The position numbers and the translations under genes were made by a program. Shown in pieces: positions 51,464 to 59,749 of a DNA stretch of 64,000 nt. This DNA comes from Thermodesulfobacteriota bacterium. Lineage in GTDB: Bacteria; Desulfobacterota; Desulfobacteria; Desulfobacterales; Desulfosudaceae. Numbering within the stretch: position 1 is the stretch's first letter; each line of letters begins with the position of its first letter. The notes beneath the pieces were generated by a model. The model was not told the origin of the DNA. It did not search any database and saw only the letters and a list, made by a program, of their open reading frames with translations. Location of the stretch: positions 1 to 64,000 of the forward strand of contig JBFMDX010000018.1 in NCBI GenBank assembly GCA_040753795.1, given 5' to 3'.

Positions 51464-53044
51464 ATGTACACTTTAGGCGACATCCCAATTAACGGCGCCA
51501 ACCATTTCCCGGACTGGGAGGCGATTGTCTTTGAAGAGACCCGCATGACCTTTCGGCAACTCAACGCCCGGGTCAACCGCCTGGCCAATGCCCTGATCGG
51601 GCTGGGGTGTAAAAAAGGCCATCACCTGGCGGTCCTGGCGGAAAATTGCAGCCAGTACGTGGAAATCTATTTTGCCGCCGCCAAGATCGGGGTCTGCGTC
51701 TGCCCGCAGAACCACCGCCTGGCTGATGAAGAGCTGACCTACGTCATCAATCACGGCGAATCGACCCTGTTTCTGGTGGGGCAGGGATTTGAAGACCGGG
51801 CTCGTTCTATCCAGGGCTCACTGAAAAATATCAGGCATTGGATCTCCATTGAGAATTTTATCGACGGGTATCTGTCCTACGAAGAGCTGATCAAGACGAA
51901 TCCGGACAGAGAGCCGGTACCTGATGCGCCAGTAGACGAACAGGATCTGGCCATTCTCATGTACACCGGCGGCACCACCGGTCTTCCAAAGGGGGTCATG
52001 CTGACCCACCGGAACCTCATGACCACGGTCGGCAATGCCGTGCTCACGGCGGCCACGGAACTGGCCAACCTGGGGCCGGGCCGGCGCTTTTCCACCTGTA
52101 TGGTCCTGCCCATGTTTCATGTTTCCCTGTGGCCGGTGCTGCTGACCCTGTCCATTGGCGGCAAGGCCGTCATCAACCGCAAGATGGACCTGGGCGAAAT
52201 TCTGCGGCTGATCCAGGATGAACAGTGCGCCCATATCAACATGGTGCCGACCATTTACGGCTGGCTGGTCGATTATCCGGACGCCGGCAAATACGATATT
52301 TCCAGCCTCATTTACATGACCTATGCCGGCAGTCCCTTCCCCACGGAAGTCCTAAAAAAATGCATCCGGCGGTTCGGCAATATTTTCTCTCAAGGGTATG
52401 GGGCCACCGAAACCGCCGGCGGCGCGGCCACGGTGTTAAGTTTCCGGGACCACGACATTGAAGGACCGCGTTCACGCCTGCTGGCCAGTGCCGGTAAAGC
52501 CGCCCCCTGCTCCCGGATAAAGATCGCCGATGACCAGGGCCGGGAGTTACCGCGCGGGCAAAGCGGCGAAATATGCGTCACCGGCAAACACATCATGGCC
52601 GGCTACTGGAAAGACCCGTTGAAAACCGCCGAGGTCTTGCGGGACGGATGGTACCATACCGGCGACATGGGCTTTATGGATGAAGACGGCTATGTGTTTT
52701 TGACAGACCGCAAGGCGGACATGATTATTTCCGGCGGAGAAAACGTCTATCCCAAGGAGACTGAGGATGTTCTCTATCAGCATGAAGCCGTGGCGGAATG
52801 TGCCGTGGTCTCGGCGCCGGATCCCCGGTGGGGTGAAATCGTAAAAGCGGTGGTGGTTCTGCAACCCGGCCGGACAGCTACCGAAGAAGAGTTGATCGCT
52901 TTCTGTAAAAAACGACTGGCCGGGTATAAATGCCCCAAGGCGGTTGTGTTCTGGGACAGGTTGCCCACATCCATCATCGGAAAGGTTTTAAAAAAGGAAA
53001 TCAAGGCGACGTTCTGGCAGGGCCATGACAGAAGTATCGGATAG
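51464..53044 (+). CDS. AMP-forming acyl-CoA synthetase/ligase
   Basis: About 526 residues. AGGAGG (51454-51459) is followed by tandem ATGs at 51461 and 51464; I take the second for spacing. Adenylation motifs are all present: YTGGTTGLPKGVML (P-loop), GYGATETAGGA, GWYHTGDMGFMDEDGYVFLT, DRKADMIISGGENVYPKE, and the catalytic lysine in GKVLKKEI. It activates a carboxylic acid with ATP and CoA and is therefore the probable entry step of this operon. The substrate is unknown; the neighbours suggest a cyclic acid. Confidence 0.88.
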   Translation: MYTLGDIPINGANHFPDWEAIVFEETRMTFRQLNARVNRLANALIGLGCKKGHHLAVLAENCSQYVEIYFAAAKIGVCVCPQNHRLADEELTYVINHGESTLFLVGQGFEDRARSIQGSLKNIRHWISIENFIDGYLSYEELIKTNPDREPVPDAPVDEQDLAILMYTGGTTGLPKGVMLTHRNLMTTVGNAVLTAATELANLGPGRRFSTCMVLPMFHVSLWPVLLTLSIGGKAVINRKMDLGEILRLIQDEQCAHINMVPTIYGWLVDYPDAGKYDISSLIYMTYAGSPFPTEVLKKCIRRFGNIFSQGYGATETAGGAATVLSFRDHDIEGPRSRLLASAGKAAPCSRIKIADDQGRELPRGQSGEICVTGKHIMAGYWKDPLKTAEVLRDGWYHTGDMGFMDEDGYVFLTDRKADMIISGGENVYPKETEDVLYQHEAVAECAVVSAPDPRWGEIVKAVVVLQPGRTATEEELIAFCKKRLAGYKCPKAVVFWDRLPTSIIGKVLKKEIKATFWQGHDRSIG

Positions 53045-53102
53045 AAATTGATGCAACCAGCGTAAAGTTAAAGCGACCGTTTCTTAAAAAAGGAGAATTA
53101 TT

Positions 53103-54509
53103 ATGAGTTACAAATCATTATTTGAACCCATCCAGATCGGCAACGTAGAAGTAAAAAACAGAATCGCCATGTCCCCGATGAATATGGGCTATACGGGACC
53201 GAACGGTTACCACAGCGATCAGGGAACAGCCTGGTATGCGATGCGGGCCAGAGGAGGCTTCGGACTGATCATCACCGAATGCGTGGTGATGAATCCCCAT
53301 CGCTGGGGGGGGCAGGAGTGCCTGAACCCAAGCCTTATGACCGATGAACGGTACTACCGTTTTCACAGCGAACTGACGGAGATGATCCATCATTTTTCAG
53401 GCTGTAAAATATGCATCCAGCTCAGCCCGGGATGGGGAAGACAAGGGCATCCCCATGTGGAATCGAGAGATTGCCCGGCAGGCGCGCCTTCAGCCATCCC
53501 CATGAGAACCGATTTAAGAAATATAAACAAAGGATGGGAAAAACAGGTCAAAAGACTCGCGCGGGAGTTCGGTGGCGAAGAGATCGAAAAGATCGTTCCC
53601 GACTTTAGCCAGGTAAGTAAAATGAATGACGAAGAATACGAAGGCTTCAGGACCTGGGCGTTGGAAACGATCGGCACTGTGTCTCCTGAACTGTTACACG
53701 TGGTCGATGGCGACACGCCACGCGAACTTACACGCGAGGAAATCATTGATCTGGAAGACCGGTTTGCCGTGCAGGCAAGCGCTGCCTACAAACTGGGCTA
53801 CGATGCGCTTGAAATTCATGCCCCGCACGGATATCTGCTGCATCAGTTTCTGTCTCCCCGTTCCAATCACCGTCATGATGAATATGGCGGAAGCCTCGAA
53901 AACAGAAGCCGGTTTCTCACAAACATCATTGTAAAAACGCGCGAGAAAATCGGTCCGGAAAAGGCGTTGGGCGTAAGGCTTTCAGGGGATGAGCTGATGC
54001 CGGGCGGCATCACCCATGAAGAGGTGAAGAAAGTGATCGCCCTGTGCAAGGACGCGGGCGTCAATTTTCTGAACGTTTCCCAGGGATCATATGAAAATCC
54101 CGCGGCCGCCTTCGCTCCTGACGGCGAGGATGAATTCACGAAATGGGCGCCCGGCTTTAAGGAGGCGTCCGGCGGACTTCCGGTTATCACCCCAAACTTT
54201 ATCAATCCTGAAACCGCTGAAAAGGCGATTTCATCAGGAAAAACCGATATGATTTCCCTTGGCCGCCAGGCCATCGCGGATCCGTTCTGGCCGGTAAAAG
54301 TAAAAGAGGGCCGCACCGGTGATATCGTAAAATGCATAAGGTGTCAGCGGTGTTACATGGATTTAATGACTGCCAACTGGGCCCGATGCTCGGTGAATCC
54401 GGCTGTCGGCATGGAGAAATATTACCCCGAGTTGTTTCTTGATACCCCGAAGCTTTTAAAGAAGATGAACCTGTTCAAATCAAAAATAAAAGACCTTCCC
54501 CAGATATAA
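53103..54509 (+). CDS. short old-yellow-enzyme homologue with [4Fe-4S] site, no FAD/NAD domain
   Basis: 468 residues. The FMN barrel is clear: NRIAMSPMNMGYTG, HAPHGYLLHQFLSPRSNHR, DEYGGSLENRSRF, ISLGRQAIADPFWP. Cys411, Cys414, Cys417 and Cys429 (CIRCQRC, then ARCSVNP) form an iron-sulfur site; its spacing is one residue shorter than the usual C-x2-C-x3-C. Dienoyl-CoA and enoate reductases go on with a ~250-residue flavin/pyridine-nucleotide domain; here the chain stops soon after the cluster. An extra ~70-residue insert (about 135-205) interrupts the barrel. It probably reduces a ring or conjugated double bond, with electrons from a separate donor such as the ferredoxin of this block. Confidence 0.8.
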   Translation: MSYKSLFEPIQIGNVEVKNRIAMSPMNMGYTGPNGYHSDQGTAWYAMRARGGFGLIITECVVMNPHRWGGQECLNPSLMTDERYYRFHSELTEMIHHFSGCKICIQLSPGWGRQGHPHVESRDCPAGAPSAIPMRTDLRNINKGWEKQVKRLAREFGGEEIEKIVPDFSQVSKMNDEEYEGFRTWALETIGTVSPELLHVVDGDTPRELTREEIIDLEDRFAVQASAAYKLGYDALEIHAPHGYLLHQFLSPRSNHRHDEYGGSLENRSRFLTNIIVKTREKIGPEKALGVRLSGDELMPGGITHEEVKKVIALCKDAGVNFLNVSQGSYENPAAAFAPDGEDEFTKWAPGFKEASGGLPVITPNFINPETAEKAISSGKTDMISLGRQAIADPFWPVKVKEGRTGDIVKCIRCQRCYMDLMTANWARCSVNPAVGMEKYYPELFLDTPKLLKKMNLFKSKIKDLPQI

Positions 54510-54545
54510 CGGCCGCATAAATAAGAAATGAAAAGGAGAACCGAT

Positions 54546-55544
54546 ATGACCGAACCCAGGGATGATTATTTCAAGATCGACCCCGAGCCTCATTTGATCG
54601 GCGACATGGAGCACATCAACCATTTCCCCGGGGTCCGGATGTGGTGGCGGGCCATTGACAATATTGCCCGGCCAATGGTCACGGGCATGCCGCCGGAAGC
54701 CTTTGCCGGTCTGGAAGAATGGGAGATGATGAAAACGGCCGACCCGCAGAAGCTCCTGGCCGCCATGGACAAATACGGCGTGGATATCGCCTGTCTTCTG
54801 CCGGAATCCATGATGGACACCACCGGCTATACCAGCCGCTGGGTGTCCAACGGTGAAATGGCCAAAGTAGTGGAATCCAACCCGAACCGTTTCATGTATC
54901 AACCCAATATCAGCCCCATCAAACACAAGGGCGTCAATAACACCATCTGGGAGCTGGAATACTGGGTCAAGGAAAAAGGCGCCCGCATCTTCAAGTTCTA
55001 TCCGCCGGAAGACACCTATATCAATGATCCGGATTTGTGGCCGTTCTACAAGAAAGCCGAAGAACTGGGTATCGTACTGGATATCCACACCGGATTCTGC
55101 TGGGTGCCGCCGGGAAAGTCCAAACACTCCCTGCCCATTCAACTGGACGATGTGGCCCGGGATTTCCCCGGCCTTAAAATCGTGGCCTTTCACATGGGCT
55201 ATCCTTACTGCGATGATTTGAACATGGTGGCCATGGGACACCCCAACGTTTATGTCTGCCTGTCGCTGCTGGTCCCCTGGGCTATTTGCGCCCCCCGGAA
55301 GTTTGCGACCATCATCGGTGAAGCCCTTCGCTGGGTGGGACCCGATAAAATCATCTGGGGAACCGATTACGCCGGATTCGCCTTTCAGATGGCCCAGGCC
55401 GTACGGGGCATGAGAACCTTTCAGATACCAGAAGACATGCAGAAGGGGTATGGATACCCGGCGATCACCGATGACGACCGCCGGAAGATATTCGGCGGCA
55501 ACCTGGCCGGGCTTCTTGGTATCGACACCAGGCGGCGGGTTTAG
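54546..55544 (+). CDS. amidohydrolase-2 (ACMSD-like) family metal-dependent hydrolase or decarboxylase
   Basis: 332 residues from ATG 54546; the earlier ATG at 54528 would contain the AAGGAG site. Family marks are the early PEPHLIGDMEHINHF segment, KFYPPEDTYIND, LDIHTGFCW, IVAFHMGYPYCD and WGTDYAGFAF (metal-ligand His and Asp). The usual N-terminal HxH pair is not clear. Members decarboxylate or hydrolyse cyclic acids; in anaerobic operons they may open rings. It sits between the reductase and SDR genes of the operon. Confidence 0.75.
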   Translation: MTEPRDDYFKIDPEPHLIGDMEHINHFPGVRMWWRAIDNIARPMVTGMPPEAFAGLEEWEMMKTADPQKLLAAMDKYGVDIACLLPESMMDTTGYTSRWVSNGEMAKVVESNPNRFMYQPNISPIKHKGVNNTIWELEYWVKEKGARIFKFYPPEDTYINDPDLWPFYKKAEELGIVLDIHTGFCWVPPGKSKHSLPIQLDDVARDFPGLKIVAFHMGYPYCDDLNMVAMGHPNVYVCLSLLVPWAICAPRKFATIIGEALRWVGPDKIIWGTDYAGFAFQMAQAVRGMRTFQIPEDMQKGYGYPAITDDDRRKIFGGNLAGLLGIDTRRRV

Positions 55545-55556
55545 AAGGAAAACATA

Positions 55557-56384
55557 ATGACTTTATCCGGTAAAACAGCACTGGTGACCGGCGCCTCAAG
55601 AGGTCTGGGCAGGGCCGTTGCTCTGGCTTTAGGCGCGGCCGGGGCCAATGTCGCGGTCACGGATTTGCTGATGGAATCAGAGCGCCCCGACAAAGAGCAA
55701 CTGGGCCAATACAGTATTCTGGCCGCCCATTTTGCCGGCAGTGAAAATGTCCGGACGGTTTCAACAGCCGAAGAAATAGCGGCAATGGGTCAAAAAAGCC
55801 TGGCCCTGAAAATGGATGTGACCCATCCGGATCAGATTCAAAAAGCCGTCGCGCAAGTTTCCGAACAACTGGGTGAGGTGGATATCCTGGTGAATAACGC
55901 CGGTGTCATGGACAATATGGCCACCTTGGAACACCAGAACTTGCAGATGTTTGAACGGGACCTGAAGGTCAATCTGACCGGCGCGTTTAACTGTATTCAG
56001 GCAGTCTGGCCATATATGAAAAAAAACGGGTGGGGCCGGATCATCAATATGTCATCTTTTGTCGCCTTGAGCGGCGCCTTTGCCCAGCCGGGTTATGGCG
56101 CTTCAAAGGCCGGCCTGATCGGTCTGACCCGATCCCTGGCACTGGAAGGGGCCGGGCATGGAATCACCGTTAACGCGGTTCTCCCCGGTTTTATCGAAAC
56201 AGAAGCGGTCCAACTGCATGATCCCAAAATGCTTGACCGGATCAGGGCGCGGACGCCCATGAAGCGACTGGGCAGACCAGGAGAGGTTTCTTCCCTGGCT
56301 GTTTTTCTGGCGGGTGAAGACGCCGGCTTCATCACCGGCGCCACCATACCGGTCACCGGTGGCGCGGATCTGTTCGTATTCTAA
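55557..56384 (+). CDS. SDR-family oxidoreductase (3-oxoacyl reductase-like)
   Basis: 275 residues. TGASRGLGRAVAL (cofactor loop), NNAGVM, INMSSFVALSG (Ser) and YGASKAGLIGL (Tyr-x3-Lys) are intact, with VLPGFIETEAV following. An extra segment of about 25 residues after strand 2 (MESERPDKEQLGQYS) is unusual. It probably oxidises a 3-hydroxyacyl-CoA or a ring alcohol within this pathway. Last clear gene of the run that began at 47891. Confidence 0.83.
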   Translation: MTLSGKTALVTGASRGLGRAVALALGAAGANVAVTDLLMESERPDKEQLGQYSILAAHFAGSENVRTVSTAEEIAAMGQKSLALKMDVTHPDQIQKAVAQVSEQLGEVDILVNNAGVMDNMATLEHQNLQMFERDLKVNLTGAFNCIQAVWPYMKKNGWGRIINMSSFVALSGAFAQPGYGASKAGLIGLTRSLALEGAGHGITVNAVLPGFIETEAVQLHDPKMLDRIRARTPMKRLGRPGEVSSLAVFLAGEDAGFITGATIPVTGGADLFVF

Positions 56385-56407
56385 CCCGGAGCATTGAGGA
56401 ATGAAGA

Positions 56408-56497
56408 ATGAACTTTTCCCGTGGTGCTTTTATCCTCCTGGTCATAATGACCCTGTATTTTACCATGAACTCCTGCCCAGAGAACAGTTATTCTTGA
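56408..56497 (+). CDS. possible 29-residue lipoprotein-like peptide
   Basis: Frame MNFSRGAFILLVIMTLY, then FTMNSC and a short polar tail. It has GAGGAA upstream, a basic-hydrophobic signal-like start and a lipobox-like end with Cys23. It may be a small lipoprotein or just the decayed front of a longer one. The rest of the 282-bp gap shows nothing else. Confidence 0.3.
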   Translation: MNFSRGAFILLVIMTLYFTMNSCPENSYS

Positions 56498-56666
56498 GTA
56501 CACACAGCGGCTCCCCCTAGGAAAAACTTGAAATCCGGCTGCCGGAATGAGATATAATCATTCTGCGGGTACCCATTACGGATTCGTCCGGCGGTAAAAC
56601 GCACAACCGTCCGGATGTTATGGGAAGATAGATGATACCCGGAAACCGCCATTCCCCTGGAGGCGC

Positions 56667-57413
56667 ATGATGCAATACAGAATTCATCCGATCGTCATGG
56701 GGACCAAGGTGTTCGACAAGGGCATGATGACGTATCAGCACGGGTACGGCAAACCGTATACCATTCCTATTTACTGCTGGTACATCGAGGGCGGGGACAG
56801 GAAGGTCCTGGTGGATACCGGAGAGATGAAGCCGATCCAGTCGCCGGCCCGGGAACAGGCCATCGGCGGCAGAATTTATACCTTTGAGGAGGGGCTGGCC
56901 CGATATAATCTGACGCCGGAAAGCATCGACGTTATCATTCACACCCATCTGCACAATGACCACTGCGAGAACGATTACAAATGCGTGAATGCGACGATAT
57001 ATTGCCACGAAAAGGAACTGGAACAGATCCGCCACCCTCATCCCCTGGATTTTCGCTATATGGAGGACTTTATTGATGAGGTGGCGGAAAACGGCCAGAT
57101 CCGGACCGTGACCGGGGACGGTGAAATCCTGCCGGGCATTTCCGTCACCCATACCCCGGCCCACACGCCGGGCGGGCTGACGGTCTGGATTGAAACCGCC
57201 AAGGGGAGGGCGGCCATTACCGGGTTCTGCGTGATAGAGGAAAACTTTTTTCCGCCGCCGGAAATCACCGGCATGGAAATGGAGGTCATACCGCCGGGTA
57301 CCCCGGTGAATCCCTGCGAAGCCTATGATATCATGCTGGACGTCAAATCCAGGGCGGACATCCTGATTCCTTTACATGAGCCGAAGTTCGCCGCCGTGGA
57401 GACGATTCCGTAA
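56667..57413 (+). CDS. metallo-beta-lactamase-fold hydrolase (AHL-lactonase-like)
   Basis: 248 residues after GGAGG. The metal site is THLHNDHCEND (HxHxDH), with further ligands expected in VTHTPAHTPGG and the late LIPLHEP. The start YRIHPIVMGTKVFDKGMMTY and YIEGGDRKVLVDTGE fit N-acyl-homoserine lactonase-type enzymes, which open lactone rings. In this place it may open a lactone or hydrolyse a CoA thioester of the pathway. It is 282 bases behind the SDR gene and may have its own promoter. Confidence 0.78.
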   Translation: MMQYRIHPIVMGTKVFDKGMMTYQHGYGKPYTIPIYCWYIEGGDRKVLVDTGEMKPIQSPAREQAIGGRIYTFEEGLARYNLTPESIDVIIHTHLHNDHCENDYKCVNATIYCHEKELEQIRHPHPLDFRYMEDFIDEVAENGQIRTVTGDGEILPGISVTHTPAHTPGGLTVWIETAKGRAAITGFCVIEENFFPPPEITGMEMEVIPPGTPVNPCEAYDIMLDVKSRADILIPLHEPKFAAVETIP

Positions 57414-57436
57414 AGCCCCAAGATGAGGAACCCTTG

Positions 57437-58993
57437 ATGAAATTCCGATCTGTCTTCAGAACGCTTAAAATTTTCTTTGTGCTGTTTTTGATTGGCTGGA
57501 TGACCGGGTGCGCCGGTCATGTTGCCAAGCCGGACCCGGCGGCGCCGATTCCCCTGACGGTTCTTTTTTTTAACGATCTCCACGGCCATTTAAAGCCGTT
57601 TGAGGTTAAAGACGAACAGGGGGGTATCATTGAAACCGGCGGCATCGCCCGCATGGCTTATCTGGTTCGGGGAATCCGCGAGGAGAACAACCGGAACCAT
57701 GTCCGCACCATCGTCCTGGTGGCCGGGGATATCCTGCAGGGCACGCCCATGTCGACTGTGTTCCGCGGCGAGCCGGACATCAAATGTCTCAACGCCATGG
57801 GCGTGGATGCCGCCGCGGTGGGAAATCACGAATTTGATTTCGGCCTGGATAATTTCCTGAGCCTGAAGAAGCAGGCGGGCTTTCCGTTCTTGAGCGCCAA
57901 TATCGTGGAAAAGAACGGGGGGCGGCTGCTGTGTGATCCCTATCTGGCCATTGACTTGAATGAAGCCGTATCCGTCACCATTATCGGGGTCACCACCCGG
58001 GAGCTGCTGACCACGACCAAGGATACCAATGTGGCGACCCTGGATGTTCTGGATTCCGTCGGCGCTGTTCGTCAAGCCTATGAAGCGGTCAAATCCAGGG
58101 GCCCGGTCATCCTGCTGTCTCACAGCCGTCATCAGACCGACCGCGAAATCGCCGCGGCCATCCCGGGCCTGGCGGCAATTATCGGCGGCCATGACCAGAT
58201 CCTTCTTTCTCCCTATCGCCTCGTGGGCAACGTGCCTGTTTTGCAGGCCTTTGAAAAGGGGCGCTACCTGGGACGTATCGATCTGGAAATCGACCCGGTA
58301 ACGAAAATGGCGCGGCTGATCCGGAACAGCTACATCCCCATCGTCGCCGGTATGCCAGGAGACGCCGGGATCGCCGATATCGTGGCTGCTTATGACAGGC
58401 GGTTGGGAGACCAGTACAAGGAAGTCATCGGCCGGGCCGATACGTTTCTCGACGGGGAGCGGGAGCGGATCCGCTGTGAAGAAACCGCCCTGGGCAATTT
58501 CGTGACGGATGTCATGGCAGCTTACACCGGCGCCGACATCGCCCTGATCAACGCCGGCGCCCTTCGCGCCAGCATTAAACAAGGCCCGGTGACCGTCGAA
58601 GACGTCTTCAAGGCCATGCCGTACGCCAACGAACTGCTGGTCACCGGACTGACCGGACGGGAGATCGAAGAAATGCTGAAACGGTCCGTCTCCGGAGCGA
58701 GGGAAGAAGAAGACGGCGGGTTTCTCCAGGTTTCCGGGATTTATTTTGATGTGCGCGGACGGCAGGTGGGCAATGTCCGGGTGGGCAGAGACCGGCAACC
58801 TATGGATGCCGAGGCCCGTTACACCGTGGCCGTTCCTGATTTTTTGTCGACCGGCGGAGATGGCTACGCCATGCTCAAAGGCAAAAGTTATATCAATACG
58901 GGTCTTCCCCTGCGGGAACTGCTGGTCGATACGATCCGTAAACAGGGCGTGATCGCCGCCGGTGAGGAGGGGCGGATCCGGCGGATGGAATAA
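57437..58993 (+). CDS. 5'-nucleotidase/UshA-family lipoprotein
   Basis: 518 residues from ATG 57437, with GAGGAA six bases upstream. A lipobox MTGC lies near residue 24. The calcineurin-like domain has LFFNDLHGHLKPF, VAGDILQGTPMS, VGNHEFDFGLDNFL, VILLSHSRHQTD and IIGGHDQI. The 5'-nucleotidase C-terminal domain follows from about 330 (CEETALGNFVTDVMAA; LINAGALRASIKQG; FLSTGGDGYAML). It dephosphorylates nucleotides or sugar phosphates outside the inner membrane. Confidence 0.88.
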   Translation: MKFRSVFRTLKIFFVLFLIGWMTGCAGHVAKPDPAAPIPLTVLFFNDLHGHLKPFEVKDEQGGIIETGGIARMAYLVRGIREENNRNHVRTIVLVAGDILQGTPMSTVFRGEPDIKCLNAMGVDAAAVGNHEFDFGLDNFLSLKKQAGFPFLSANIVEKNGGRLLCDPYLAIDLNEAVSVTIIGVTTRELLTTTKDTNVATLDVLDSVGAVRQAYEAVKSRGPVILLSHSRHQTDREIAAAIPGLAAIIGGHDQILLSPYRLVGNVPVLQAFEKGRYLGRIDLEIDPVTKMARLIRNSYIPIVAGMPGDAGIADIVAAYDRRLGDQYKEVIGRADTFLDGERERIRCEETALGNFVTDVMAAYTGADIALINAGALRASIKQGPVTVEDVFKAMPYANELLVTGLTGREIEEMLKRSVSGAREEEDGGFLQVSGIYFDVRGRQVGNVRVGRDRQPMDAEARYTVAVPDFLSTGGDGYAMLKGKSYINTGLPLRELLVDTIRKQGVIAAGEEGRIRRME

Positions 58994-59016
58994 CTTTTAA
59001 ATTCGGAGGTGTCCAT

Positions 59017-59223
59017 TTGGGTCTTTTAAATTACGCGACTTCCATTTTAATCTCATTGTTCATCGGACTGGCCGGTTTTGTTGTCGCTTATAAAATATTC
59101 GACTGGCTGACCCCTGGCGTACATTTTGCCGACCAGTTGAAAGCAGACAATAAATCCGTGGCCATTTTTCTGGCCGGCCTTTTTATCGGCCTGGGGCTTC
59201 TTCTGGGGAGCGCCGTGAAATGA
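59017..59223 (+). CDS. half-size DUF350-like membrane protein
   Basis: 68 residues from TTG 59017; GGAGG (59005-59009) gives proper spacing. Two membrane helices are seen (about 8-30 and 46-66) with TPGVHFADQLKADNKSVAIF between, as in one repeat of DUF350 proteins, which commonly hold two or more such repeats. Its stop overlaps the next start (ATGA). Function unknown. Confidence 0.7.
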   Translation: MGLLNYATSILISLFIGLAGFVVAYKIFDWLTPGVHFADQLKADNKSVAIFLAGLFIGLGLLLGSAVK

Positions 59224-59681
59224 AACGCCATCTTTTTATTTTTCTGGTATCCGTATGGATCGGAGCGGCTGCCGTTACCGCGGCCGTCGCCCAGTCGCTC
59301 CCGCATAAAGACGAGGCAGGCGACCGGTGGGGCGGCATGCAGAAAACCATCGAGAATTACCTCGGCCGGCCCTATGTCTGGGGCGCTTGCGGCATGAAAA
59401 GTTTCGACTGCTCCGGTTTTGTGTGGCGCATCATGACGGAAAACGGAATTTTCATCAAACGGACAACCGCCCGCAAACTGTACATGAGCCTTCCGGCCGT
59501 ATCGGGAGATAGAAATTATGCCGCCGGGTTCCTGGTGTTTTTCAACAACATGAAGCACGTCGGCATTGTGAAAGACCAATCATCCTTTTATCATGCCCAG
59601 GTAAGCAAAGGGACGAACCTGTCTCAATTTGATCCCTTCTGGCGTCCGCAGGTTGACGGATTCAGAAAGATGCCGATGTAA
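59220..59681 (+). CDS. secreted NlpC/P60-like cysteine peptidase
   Basis: 153 residues with a signal peptide (1-23, ending AVA). The catalytic region is GRPYVWGACGMKSFDCSGFVWR (read in parts; Cys in FDCSGF), and the His in MKHVGIV. The family cuts cell-wall peptides between D-Glu and the diamino acid. It is short, with no wall-binding domain. Coupled to the DUF350-like protein by a four-base overlap. Confidence 0.83.
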   Translation: MKRHLFIFLVSVWIGAAAVTAAVAQSLPHKDEAGDRWGGMQKTIENYLGRPYVWGACGMKSFDCSGFVWRIMTENGIFIKRTTARKLYMSLPAVSGDRNYAAGFLVFFNNMKHVGIVKDQSSFYHAQVSKGTNLSQFDPFWRPQVDGFRKMPM

Positions 59682-59749
59682 ATAAACGCCAGGTGCGGCG
59701 CAGGGATATCGGCAGGGAAAATCAATCGATTGACAAGGGATGTCATGAT

